A DNA stretch of 7,319 nucleotides from Armatimonadota bacterium (GTDB lineage Bacteria; Armatimonadota; Zipacnadia; Zipacnadales; UBA11051), in assembly GCA_003542955.1 (NCBI GenBank), contig DPJP01000506.1:15609-22927 (forward strand). The letters are read 5' to 3'. Below, piece by piece: positions 1 to 6,721 of this stretch. Position numbers and translations under genes: made by a program. The notes beneath the pieces are model-generated. The model did not search any database and was not told the DNA's origin. It worked only from the letters and a program-made list of their open reading frames with translations. Every line of letters starts with the position of its first letter. Within the stretch, counting starts at the first letter, position 1.

Positions 1-1397
1 GGAAGTTCGTCTCCCGTGGCTATATCCCGGACCCGCACCGACGGTCCTGCCGCCGCGGAGATGACGCGTGCGCCGTCGGGAGAGAAGGCGAGGCTCTTCA
101 CATCACGTTCATCGGCCTGCCAGCACCGCAGTTCGGCTCCTGCCGCGACATCCCACACGCGCACGGTGTGATCGTCCGCGGCGGAGGCGAGATGGGCACC
201 GTCGGGTGAGAAGGCGATGCTGCAGACCGGGCGCCCATGCCCGCGAAGGCAGGCCGCCTCCGCCGCCGTGCGGGTGTCGTACAGGCGCACAGTATGGTCA
301 CTCCACACCCAGGCAACGTAGGTGTTGTCGGGCGAGAAGGCCACGATGGGCGAGAACGCTTCGCAACTGCGCAGGCACGTCAGCTCCGTTGCGGCGGCGG
401 CGTCCCAGACACGCAGGGCGCCGTCAATCGAGGCGGAGGCGAGACGGGCGCCGTCAGGGGAGAAGACGACGCTGTTCACCTCGAAGTCGTGGCCGCGCAG
501 GCAGGCAAGCTCCTCCCCCGTCTCCACGTCCCAGAGCCGCACTGTCCCGTCGTCGAAGCCGCCCGCAGAGGCGAGACGCCGACCGTCGGGAGAGAAGGCC
601 AGGCAGGTCACGGCATCGTCATGTCCGCGCAGTCGGGCCACTTCCTCCCCGGTTCGCGTGTTCCAGACGCGCACCGTGTTGTCGTCTCCCGCATGCGCCG
701 ACGCCAGCCGAGCGCCGTCGGGTCGCAGGGCAATCGCGTCAGGAGCCCCCGGCAGCCTGCGCAGGCGCAGCGTTTCCTCGCCGGTCTGCGCGTTGAGCAG
801 CGCGATGCTCGTGTCTTGGAACTCGAAGCCGATACGAGTGCCATCGGGTGAGAAGAGCAGTCGCCACACGCCGGGTACAGGCAGACGCAGAGCAGGCAAA
901 GGCTCCCCTGACGCCACATCCCAGACCCGCAGTAATGGCCCGGGGCCTCCCGAGATGAGGCGTGCTCCGTCGGGCGAGAAGCAGAGGTCACGCGCGTAGC
1001 CTTCGTCGTTGCGCCAGCAGTGCAACTGGGCTCCTGTCGCGGGATCCCACACGCGCACGGTGCGGTCTTCTGACGCGGAAGCGAGACAGGCGCCGTCAGG
1101 CGAGAAGGCCACGGCCAGTACACCCATCTCGTGTCCGCGCATACAGGCGATCTCCTGCCATGCCGCCGCGTTCCAGACTCGCACGGTGCGGTCGGCCGAT
1201 CCGGAGGCGAGACGGGTACCATCGGACGAGAATGCCAGGCTCTGGGCGGAGTTCTCGTGGCCTCGCAGGGAGGCCAACTCCTCCCCGGTGACGGCGTCCC
1301 AGATTCGAATCGTGTGGTCTCCGCCCCCCGAGGCCAGGATAGCACCGTCCGGGGAGAAGGCCACCGCGGAGATATTGTCTTCGTGCCCGCGCAGGCA
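1..1397 (-). repeat. WD40 repeat array, at least 11 blades
   Basis: This stretch encodes eleven consecutive WD40 units within the STAND gene, each 42 residues except units 6 and 7, which have 44. A typical unit runs CLRGH, then AFSPDGARLAS, then DxTVRVWD and TGEELA. Counting from residue 866, the unit boundaries account exactly for every residue to the window edge, so the frame is intact. Units 1-3, 7, 8 and 10 keep the GH dipeptide. Units 4, 5, 6, 9 and 11 have lost it, and unit 5 also lost the WD dipeptide (LLN). The array continues beyond position 1, so the number of propellers cannot be told; 14 units would make two seven-bladed propellers. WD40 propellers normally bind protein or peptide ligands, here presumably as the sensor. 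Confidence 0.93.
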
Positions 1398-3992
1398 GGC
1401 CACCTGGGCGTTACCCAGTCGGGATGGGAGCGGGCGCAGTGAGCGCAGCCAGTAGAACCCCGGCCGGCAAGCTTCCTTTTCCGCCCGCCAGCGCTCCAGA
1501 AGGGTGCACAGCTTCGGCTCCGGCCGCTCCCATGGAGGTGTCTGCCCCTGCCAGCCGCCCTCGGGCGGGTCGTAGTGCCTGACCGCATCGGCGCAGTCGT
1601 ACCACCAGGCGCTGTTCCAGAAGCACTGGAACAGCGCCGTGGGGTGTCGGGCGATGAAGTTCAGATCATGGCGCAGGGCTTGCTCCAGCAGCCTCAGGTT
1701 AGGGGACCAGACGCGGTCCGCAGGGAGGGCCAGGTTGCAGCGCGTGAAATCCATCGCCAGGTCGAAGACCATGTCGGCTTCGGCCTTCGCTTCCAGGAAC
1801 TCGAGGTCAGTCAGTGTGCTCTCGACCTCACCCCAACACTCGCCGCCCACCTGCTGGGTGACCAACTCCGAAGCCTTGCGGTAGTTGGGCCGACGCTCGG
1901 CAGCGTCGAGAGACGTCCATGACGGCTGCTCCCCGAAGTAGTCGGCCAGATGGCGATGCAGTGATCGCGCGCGGTCGGCAGCCAGGTACAGCTCGCCCAC
2001 GACGTCCGAGAACTGCCGGTGGTAGAAGCCCAGGAGCACTGTCTGGTCGGCGCTCCGTTGTGCCAGGTATGGAGCCAGGTCGAAGTACAGCCGTGACCAG
2101 ATGATCGGCGGGAGGCTGTCGGTGGCCGGTGAGAGTGGCGAACGCCTGTGGAAGTCCTCGCGCACCTGCGCATCGCGCCACAGTATCTCCAGCATCTCCG
2201 GGTCGGCGAGACCGTTGCGCGCCGCGCCCAGGTACCCGAGCGCCCGCCGCACCAGCACCTCGCCATGCGCGGCCCCGCGGCTCAGTCGCCAGAGCAGGTC
2301 ACGGATCACACCGGGTACATCCTCCCCCAGGCCCGGCCGGCCGTCGGCCCCGCATGGCGCCCCGTCGTACGATCGCCATAGCCGCGCCTCCTCGAACGCC
2401 AGCCGCAGGTACAGCGGCAGCCCGCTTCGAGCGGAACCCGCAAGCACCGACTCGCGCTGCTCGTCAGTGAGTCTCCGACCGGCGGCGGACAGCCATTCCT
2501 GGAGGATGGCTGCACCTTCCTCCGGCTGCAGCAGCGGCACCGGTACGCGATGGTCCTCCACGACGCGGTGCCGAGCTACCCGCCAACATGCCCCTGCCTC
2601 GTCCTCGCGCTCCAGCACTGACACAATCAGCCGGACGCCGGCCGGCAACCCCGTCGGCAACCAGTTGAGGGAATGGGCGGCATCATCGGGGCTGAGTTGA
2701 TCGAGGGCATCCAGCAGCAGCGTGATCGGACGATCCGGCGTGGCCAGCGCCAGCCGCCGCGCGAACTCCGTCTTGAGTTCCTGCATCTCCCGGGGGATCT
2801 CGGCTTCGTCGCTGTACGCGCGGCCCAGTTGGGCGCAGAGGTCGGTCAGCAGCGAACGCAGCTCCGTGGACTGCGGCGTGGCGCCGATGAAGCGGACCAG
2901 CCGCAGGGCCTCCGGCAGTATCTCCCCCGCGAGGTCGAGACAGCGAGCCATCAGGGCCGACTTGCCGCAGCCCGACGGACCGTGCAGCACCAACGGGCTT
3001 CCGCCGGGATCACACAGATACTCGTGTACCCGCTCCAATGTCGCCTCGCGGCCGAAGAAGCCCCGCTGCCGATCGACCCCGAAGGCGGTGTGGGCATCGT
3101 TCTCCTGATCCAGCGGGTCCACAGTCTCCGCTGCGGCCAACTGCTCAGCGATGGCCCGGCGCAGGCGGCGATACACCTCCGCGGCGAACGGCCCGAGATC
3201 ATCCTGTTGCACCCCATTGCGCCAGGGCGTCTCGTACTCCACCACATTCCCCGGAAGGTGTGCCCGCAGGCGGGCCTTCACATCGTCCAGACGTGAGCGC
3301 GCCTCACGGTCGGCTTCGAGGTATGTGGGGGCTGAGCCGTCCACCGGCAGGTCGGTGATCGTCCGGAAGAAGCACAGCGCATGGTCGACGTCGGCCCGGA
3401 GAGCGCCCTCGGCTATCTCCTGCTCCGTGGCCGAGGCGACGTATCTGAGCGCCCGCTCCGGGGGCCAGTCGGCCTGCCGGGCAGCCCCGGCGAGCGCTTG
3501 TTGGAGCGGCCGCTCCACCTGCTCGTGCCATGCGGCCGGGTCCTGGAACTCCCCTGTCCGCGGCTGAAGCACCCAGACCGGGGGCACCGCGTTTTCGTCG
3601 AAACGGTACCACTGCTCCACAAGCGCAAGGGCCTCGGGGGCTTCGATCGAGGATTTGAGCACATCATAGTCGGCGGCGGGGATTTCGTGAGGCAGGGGTC
3701 GCCAGCCGTAGCGCCCGCCGAGCAGAACGAGGAAGTTGGGGCGCGGCGTCATCGCCTGGCAGCGGCGGATCTCGCTCAGGCACAGCGGCATGGTGCGCTG
3801 GTCGAGTCCGGCTTCCTCGGACACCCCCCAACGCAAGTCAATCGCGAAGAAGTGCGCCCCGCGTCGCCGGCAGAAGCGCTGCAGGCGCGGAAAGACCTGC
3901 CGCTGCAGCACCTCGCGCTCGGCCTGCATGTCGCTGAAGGTCGAACTGACGAACACCCGAAACTGCCGACCGATACCCGCCACCAGCCCCAT
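1..3992 (-). CDS. DUF4062-NACHT-WD40 STAND ATPase, 3' end outside window
   Basis: Large multidomain signalling ATPase of the STAND/NLR type; at least 1330 residues are visible and the frame is still open at the window edge. Residues 11-110 form a DUF4062 domain: the FVSSTFSDMQAER motif lies at 14-26, DLRWG at 52-56, and a GGRYGW motif near residue 95. Residues 311-500 form a NACHT-like NTPase: GFFGRE at 311-316, Walker A GPSGCGKS at 338-345 (K344), Walker B with D428 and D431 in LLLDALDQ, and a sensor-like VRLIVSVL at 453-460. A winged-helix-like segment follows (ALGYLGAARNG at 584-594), then FYHRQF at 656-661 and a helical linker. WD40 repeats begin at residue 866. In such proteins the repeats usually sense a ligand, nucleotide binding drives oligomerisation, and the N-terminal domain gives the output; trigger and output here are unknown. 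An in-frame stop at 4011-4013 bounds the frame. ATG at 3990-3992 was chosen, but GTG at 3981-3983 has a better-spaced AGAGGG and is a real alternative. The domain order resembles TEP1 and NWD1. Confidence 0.93.
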   Translation of the reverse strand, partial: MGLVAGIGRQFRVFVSSTFSDMQAEREVLQRQVFPRLQRFCRRRGAHFFAIDLRWGVSEEAGLDQRTMPLCLSEIRRCQAMTPRPNFLVLLGGRYGWRPLPHEIPAADYDVLKSSIEAPEALALVEQWYRFDENAVPPVWVLQPRTGEFQDPAAWHEQVERPLQQALAGAARQADWPPERALRYVASATEQEIAEGALRADVDHALCFFRTITDLPVDGSAPTYLEADREARSRLDDVKARLRAHLPGNVVEYETPWRNGVQQDDLGPFAAEVYRRLRRAIAEQLAAAETVDPLDQENDAHTAFGVDRQRGFFGREATLERVHEYLCDPGGSPLVLHGPSGCGKSALMARCLDLAGEILPEALRLVRFIGATPQSTELRSLLTDLCAQLGRAYSDEAEIPREMQELKTEFARRLALATPDRPITLLLDALDQLSPDDAAHSLNWLPTGLPAGVRLIVSVLEREDEAGACWRVARHRVVEDHRVPVPLLQPEEGAAILQEWLSAAGRRLTDEQRESVLAGSARSGLPLYLRLAFEEARLWRSYDGAPCGADGRPGLGEDVPGVIRDLLWRLSRGAAHGEVLVRRALGYLGAARNGLADPEMLEILWRDAQVREDFHRRSPLSPATDSLPPIIWSRLYFDLAPYLAQRSADQTVLLGFYHRQFSDVVGELYLAADRARSLHRHLADYFGEQPSWTSLDAAERRPNYRKASELVTQQVGGECWGEVESTLTDLEFLEAKAEADMVFDLAMDFTRCNLALPADRVWSPNLRLLEQALRHDLNFIARHPTALFQCFWNSAWWYDCADAVRHYDPPEGGWQGQTPPWERPEPKLCTLLERWRAEKEACRPGFYWLRSLRPLPSRLGNAQVACLRGHEDNISAVAFSPDGAILASGGGDHTIRIWDAVTGEELASLRGHENSAQSLAFSSDGTRLASGSADRTVRVWNAAAWQEIACMRGHEMGVLAVAFSPDGACLASASEDRTVRVWDPATGAQLHCWRNDEGYARDLCFSPDGARLISGGPGPLLRVWDVASGEPLPALRLPVPGVWRLLFSPDGTRIGFEFQDTSIALLNAQTGEETLRLRRLPGAPDAIALRPDGARLASAHAGDDNTVRVWNTRTGEEVARLRGHDDAVTCLAFSPDGRRLASAGGFDDGTVRLWDVETGEELACLRGHDFEVNSVVFSPDGARLASASIDGALRVWDAAAATELTCLRSCEAFSPIVAFSPDNTYVAWVWSDHTVRLYDTRTAAEAACLRGHGRPVCSIAFSPDGAHLASAADDHTVRVWDVAAGAELRCWQADERDVKSLAFSPDGARVISAAAGPSVRVRDIATGDEL

Positions 3993-4021
3993 CCCTCTGA
4001 CGCGGGCCACCTACAGTGCGC

Positions 4022-4031
4022 ATCCGCGGAT
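4022..4031. promoter_or_regulatory. 10-bp palindrome upstream of STAND gene
   Basis: ATCCGCGGAT is a perfect 10-bp palindrome about 30 bp upstream of the STAND start codon. Its TCCGCG core (4023-4028) recurs at 4034-4039, one helical turn (11 bp) away. The position and phasing would suit an operator, but a short GC-rich palindrome can occur by chance and no binding protein is known. Confidence 0.2.
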
Positions 4032-4125
4032 ACTCCGCGAGGGCGCCGCGCATGCTGTTGCTGCCGCCAGGAGAAGAAGCGCCGTTCGCATCGGTGCTCA
4101 CCGCCCTCAGGTCGGGTCTATGAAG

Positions 4126-4137
4126 ACCGTGTACGGT
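4126..4137. promoter_or_regulatory. Interrupted inverted repeat, possible operator
   Basis: ACCGT-GT-ACGGT is an inverted repeat with 5-bp arms, about 135 bp upstream of the STAND gene start. On the minus strand it overlaps TACACG, a weak -10-like hexamer, which lies 16 nt after TTGCCG, a weak -35-like hexamer. Together these could be a promoter with an operator, but both hexamers match the sigma-70 consensus poorly. Confidence 0.2.
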
Positions 4138-4574
4138 TCGCGTTAGTGTCGGCAATCTCCTGCGCATGCGATGGGCCAAGGGGGGATGGCGAGGTGGGCA
4201 TGAGGTTTTTACGCACCACGGGCCGCGGAATCCGCTGAGCCGCCGTCTGTGCGCGGGGTGCGGCGATTGCCCCACTACAGTCGTGTACCCGCACCAGCGG
4301 CGCTGTCGCCCGACGAACGCGAACAGACGACGGGCGCAAGCAGCCGGCACACACGATGAGGAGCACCGAGCGATGAGAAGGTCGCTGCCGCAGAGGACCT
4401 CCGGGCGCATGCCACCGGTCGCTGCCCGTGGCTGGTCTCCTCGATCGGTCGACGGCCCGGGGGTCCGGCACGCCGCTGCGGCCGTGACCGCTTCGAGGGC
4501 CAACGAGCCTGCTCGCGACAGGGAAGACGGGGCGGATGGCATTCGAAGAGCAGGTCTGCCGGAGAATGCGGCTG

Positions 4575-4663
4575 CTTGCCGGGGCGCACGTGCCCGTCAG
4601 GGCTCAGCGGATCCCCTATGCGCATGGTGCGCCGTTGGCGCATCCGGCATAGGCGTCGGCAAG
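4575..4663. promoter_or_regulatory. Nested inverted repeats, possible structured RNA element
   Basis: Several inverted repeats nest inside one another. The outer arms are CTTGCCG (4575-4581) and CGGCAAG (4657-4663). Inside lie a small hairpin with GGGC (4582-4585) and GCCC (4592-4595), and a longer composite hairpin. The latter has an outer stem CCTATGC (4615-4621) with GCATAGG (4647-4653), a small internal loop, and an inner stem GGTGCGCC (4626-4633) with GGCGCATC (4637-4644) closed by GTT. If transcribed it could fold into a three-way junction. No T-run follows on either strand, so it is not an ordinary intrinsic terminator, and it matches no riboswitch class I recognise. The strand is unknown. 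Confidence 0.35.
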
Positions 4664-4710
4664 GGCGTGTGTGCGCCGGTGGACCGTGTTACGCTCCCGA
4701 TTCGGCCTAT

Positions 4711-4737
4711 TCACCGTTCGTTTACCTGGGCCGATGA
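4711..4737 (+). promoter_or_regulatory. Candidate sigma-28 (FliA-type) promoter for chemoreceptor
   Basis: GCCGATGA at 4730-4737 matches 7 of 8 bases of the enterobacterial flagellar sigma-28 -10 element (GCCGATAA). The element TCACCGTT lies exactly 11 bp upstream at 4711-4718 and matches 4 of 8 bases of the -35 consensus TAAAGTTT. Chemoreceptor genes are commonly under sigma-28 control, and the site faces the receptor gene about 160 bp upstream. The -35 match is weak, and sigma-28 preferences in this organism are unknown. Confidence 0.3.
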
Positions 4738-4843
4738 AGGCATCGACGCGACGTACTGCGCAGTCTGGGACCTGTGGCTGCTGCCCCCCGGCCGCTGTCC
4801 TCCGGGCATCCGGATTGGTCGCCAACCGCGCAGGAACTGGCAC

Positions 4844-4903
4844 ATGAACAGCATGGCCGTATCACATCCAAACGGACAAAGTAAAGGGAGATTGAGATGC
4901 TGA
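4844..4903 (+). CDS. Possible 19-aa leader ORF overlapping chemoreceptor start
   Basis: A short frame encodes [24 protein letters not shown] at 4832-4836 lies 7 nt before its ATG, a good ribosome-binding site. Its TGA (4901-4903) falls inside the first codons of the chemoreceptor gene, so the two frames overlap by 7 nt, as in translational coupling. The peptide has no recognisable motif. The chemoreceptor has its own strong ribosome-binding site, so this ORF may be fortuitous. Confidence 0.2.
   Translation: MNSMAVSHPNGQSKGRLRC
4883..4890 (+). promoter_or_regulatory. Ribosome-binding site of chemoreceptor gene
   Basis: AAAGGGAG lies 6 nt upstream of ATG 4897-4899. It fixes that ATG as the start, in agreement with the N-terminal [12 protein letters not shown] segment typical of chemoreceptors just before the first membrane helix. 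Confidence 0.7.
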
Positions 4904-6615
4904 GCAAACTGAAACTCGGTCCCAAGCTGATCGGCGCCTTCACGGTCGTTGCGATCATCGGCGGGATCATCGGGCTGGTCGGCTATCGCGGAGCCGGAAC
5001 GCTGCAGGGCCACATCCATGACCTGGGCGACATTCGAATCCCGCGGATCCAGTCCATGCAGGAGCTGCGCGTCTGCATGAACGCCGTGATCGTCGGCGAG
5101 CGCGGGCTGATCAACCAGAGGATGAGGGACCCGAAGGTACGTCAGGCGCAGTACGACTTCGTCGACAGGAACCTTGAGCGCGCCGGCGAGGCGTGGAAGA
5201 AGTATGAAGACACGGAGATGACTGAGCAGGAGAAGACTGAGTGGAAGGACTTCGACGCTCTGTGGCAGACGTGGCTGGGCAAGCACAAGGTCGTGCGAAC
5301 CAAGAGCGAGGAGCGCGACAGGGCGGTCGCCTCGGGCAAGAAGGAAGGCGACGTATCGCTTGCCAAGCTCGATGACGAGACGATGGCAGCCTCAATGGAG
5401 GCCCGCGAGGCATATCTGCTCGTGGAGGCGCAGGCCACCGAGCTGCTCGACGCCAACGTGAAGGCTGCCGAGGGCGCCATTGCGCAGTCACGGACCGACG
5501 GCCAGGGCGCGAAGGTGACGATCCTGGGCGCAATCCTGATCGGCGTTGCGCTGGCGATCATCCTCGGGATCGTCCTAGCCCGCAGCATCACGCGGCCGAT
5601 GGGTCTCATGGCCGGGGCGGCGAAGGGTCTTGCGGATGGTCAGATGGATCAGGACATCAGCCACACCTCCGGCGATGAGATCGGCCTGCTTGCCGACGCA
5701 TTCAGGACGCTGATCTCGAACCTCTCGAGCATCGTGACCGACATCCAGACGGCGACCGACCAGGTCGCACAGGGCTCGGCCACGGTCAGCAGCGCCTCCG
5801 AGCAGTTGTCATCCGGCGCCACGGAGCAGGCCGCCAACATCGAGGAAGTCTCCAGCTCGATGGAAGAGATGAACAGCTCGGTGAACCAGAACGCCGACAA
5901 CGCGCAGCAGACGACGGCCATCGCGGAGAAGACGGCCGCGGATGCCCAGGAGGGCGGTCGCGCAGTCGGTGAGACGGTGCACGCGATGAAGGAGATCGCG
6001 CAGAAGATCAACATCATCGAGGAGATCGCCCGGCAGACGAACCTGCTGGCACTCAACGCGGCCATCGAGGCTGCACGGGCCGGTGAGCACGGGCGCGGCT
6101 TTGCAGTGGTCGCCGCCGAGGTGCGCAAGCTCGCGGAGCGCAGTGGAACGGCCGCCCAGGAGATCGGCACGCTGTCGACCAACAGCGTCGAGATCGCGGA
6201 GAAGGCCGGGCAGTTGCTCGAGGCCATTGTCCCGGGCATCCAGAAGACTGCCGAACTGGTCCAGGAGATCAACGCATCGAGCTCGGAGCAGTCGCGCGGT
6301 GTAGAGCAGATCACACAGGCCATTCAGCAGCTCGACGACGTCATCCAGCAGAACGCGAGCGGCTCGGAGGAGCTCGCTTCGACCAGCCAGGAGTTGTCCA
6401 GCCAGGCCGCACAGTTGCGCGACGCTCTGGGCTTCTTCAAGCTCAAGGCCGCCAGTGGCCTCCGGACATCCTCCGCCCCCGCGGTGCGCAGGCCGGCACC
6501 GGCGCCCCGCGTGGTGCGCAGGCCCGAGCCGGCGCCTATCAGGGCCGAGGAGCCCGGCATCGTGCTCGACCTTGCGGACGATGACGACGACGACTTCGAG
6601 CGGCAGTCGGCGTGA
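4897..6615 (+). CDS. Methyl-accepting chemotaxis protein, transmembrane
   Basis: Chemoreceptor that senses a signal outside the inner membrane and controls CheA kinase through CheW at its cytoplasmic tip. A basic N-terminus (KLKLGPK) precedes TM1 at about 11-30. Residues 31-206 are a highly charged, helical ligand-binding region that best fits a four-helix-bundle type sensor. TM2 is at about 207-227. A HAMP domain follows at 228-281, with P234 and the GDEIG motif at 259-263. The long signalling coiled coil spans about 283-512. Its hairpin tip at 376-412 carries the hallmark [20 protein letters not shown] sequence, then [11 protein letters not shown]. Glu/Gln-rich segments near 308-325 and 462-500 are plausible methylation regions. 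The tail (520-572) is rich in Pro, Ala and Arg, contains a 10-residue tandem repeat and ends with six Asp (561-566); no CheR-docking NWETF-like pentapeptide is seen. The cheW gene lies 106 bp downstream. The ligand cannot be told from sequence. Confidence 0.97.
   Translation: MLSKLKLGPKLIGAFTVVAIIGGIIGLVGYRGAGTLQGHIHDLGDIRIPRIQSMQELRVCMNAVIVGERGLINQRMRDPKVRQAQYDFVDRNLERAGEAWKKYEDTEMTEQEKTEWKDFDALWQTWLGKHKVVRTKSEERDRAVASGKKEGDVSLAKLDDETMAASMEAREAYLLVEAQATELLDANVKAAEGAIAQSRTDGQGAKVTILGAILIGVALAIILGIVLARSITRPMGLMAGAAKGLADGQMDQDISHTSGDEIGLLADAFRTLISNLSSIVTDIQTATDQVAQGSATVSSASEQLSSGATEQAANIEEVSSSMEEMNSSVNQNADNAQQTTAIAEKTAADAQEGGRAVGETVHAMKEIAQKINIIEEIARQTNLLALNAAIEAARAGEHGRGFAVVAAEVRKLAERSGTAAQEIGTLSTNSVEIAEKAGQLLEAIVPGIQKTAELVQEINASSSEQSRGVEQITQAIQQLDDVIQQNASGSEELASTSQELSSQAAQLRDALGFFKLKAASGLRTSSAPAVRRPAPAPRVVRRPEPAPIRAEEPGIVLDLADDDDDDFERQSA
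6484..6543 (+). repeat. 30-bp tandem duplication in chemoreceptor tail
   Basis: Two adjacent 30-bp units (6484-6513 and 6514-6543) encode [10 protein letters not shown] and [10 protein letters not shown], residues 530-549. They share their first 11 bases and the CCGGCGCC core. The repeat lies in the flexible C-terminal tail, beyond the signalling coiled coil, and probably arose by local duplication. Confidence 0.6.
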
Positions 6616-6664
6616 GGACGGGCTCATGACGGCCCGCCCCAGGGAGTGAAGTCGCCGGGATAGC

Positions 6665-6698
6665 GCCTGTGCCGTGGCCAGGGGGTCACGGCACAGGC
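6665..6698 (+). promoter_or_regulatory. Perfect 12-bp stem-loop between mcp and cheW
   Basis: The arms GCCTGTGCCGTG (6665-6676) and CACGGCACAGGC (6687-6698) pair perfectly around the 10-nt loop GCCAGGGGGT. It ends 23 nt before the cheW start codon and 4 nt before the start of its ribosome-binding site. No T-run follows on either strand, so it is not a canonical intrinsic terminator. It could stabilise or process the mRNA, attenuate read-through, or act as a protein-binding site; the sequence does not decide between these. Confidence 0.55.
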
Positions 6699-6721
6699 AA
6701 CAGAGAGGAGAGTAACTCGCT

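Larger units (their letters stand above)
3993..4896. other. Divergent intergenic region, no conventional gene
   Basis: These 904 bp separate the start of the STAND gene from the start of the chemoreceptor gene, so both promoters should lie here. Open frames crossing it on both strands give Arg/Pro/Ala-rich, low-information translations with no recognisable domain and run into the neighbouring genes out of frame. I see no tRNA-like, rRNA-like or known riboswitch signature. The region does hold several short palindromes, a nested inverted-repeat structure, one sigma-28-like site and one possible leader ORF, listed separately. Confidence 0.75.

Noticed and set aside
68..1588. Open frames on both strands over the WD40 region, including a 326-codon minus frame at 608-1588 and a plus frame at 322-999 with repeated APSGEK
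   Set aside because: They are out-of-frame or antisense readings of the WD40 repeats. The APSGEK repeats are the antisense image of the SPDG motif, and the frame with intact WD40 chemistry is the real one.
1811..3667. Other plus- and minus-strand frames of 60-207 codons across the ATPase region
   Set aside because: All overlap the continuous STAND frame, are Arg/Pro-rich and show no domain motif.
3381..4238. Plus-strand 285-codon frame
   Set aside because: Mostly antisense to the DUF4062-coding region, with no recognisable motif.
4313..4322. Ten-base match CGACGAACGC also found just after cheW (around 7276)
   Set aside because: A short exact repeat of this size is expected by chance in GC-rich DNA, and no transposon or attachment-site context surrounds either copy.
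3838..4542. Minus-strand 234-codon frame reaching into the STAND gene
   Set aside because: It overlaps the DUF4062 coding region in another frame, and its composition is typical of a random GC-rich frame.
4166..4903. Plus-strand 245-codon frame across the intergenic region
   Set aside because: Low-information Arg/Ala/Gly-rich translation with no domain; it ends a few bases inside the chemoreceptor. Only its last 19 codons, with their own ribosome-binding site, are kept as a weak leader candidate.
6626..6649. Seven-codon ORF between mcp and cheW
   Set aside because: Too short and without a convincing ribosome-binding site or pattern.
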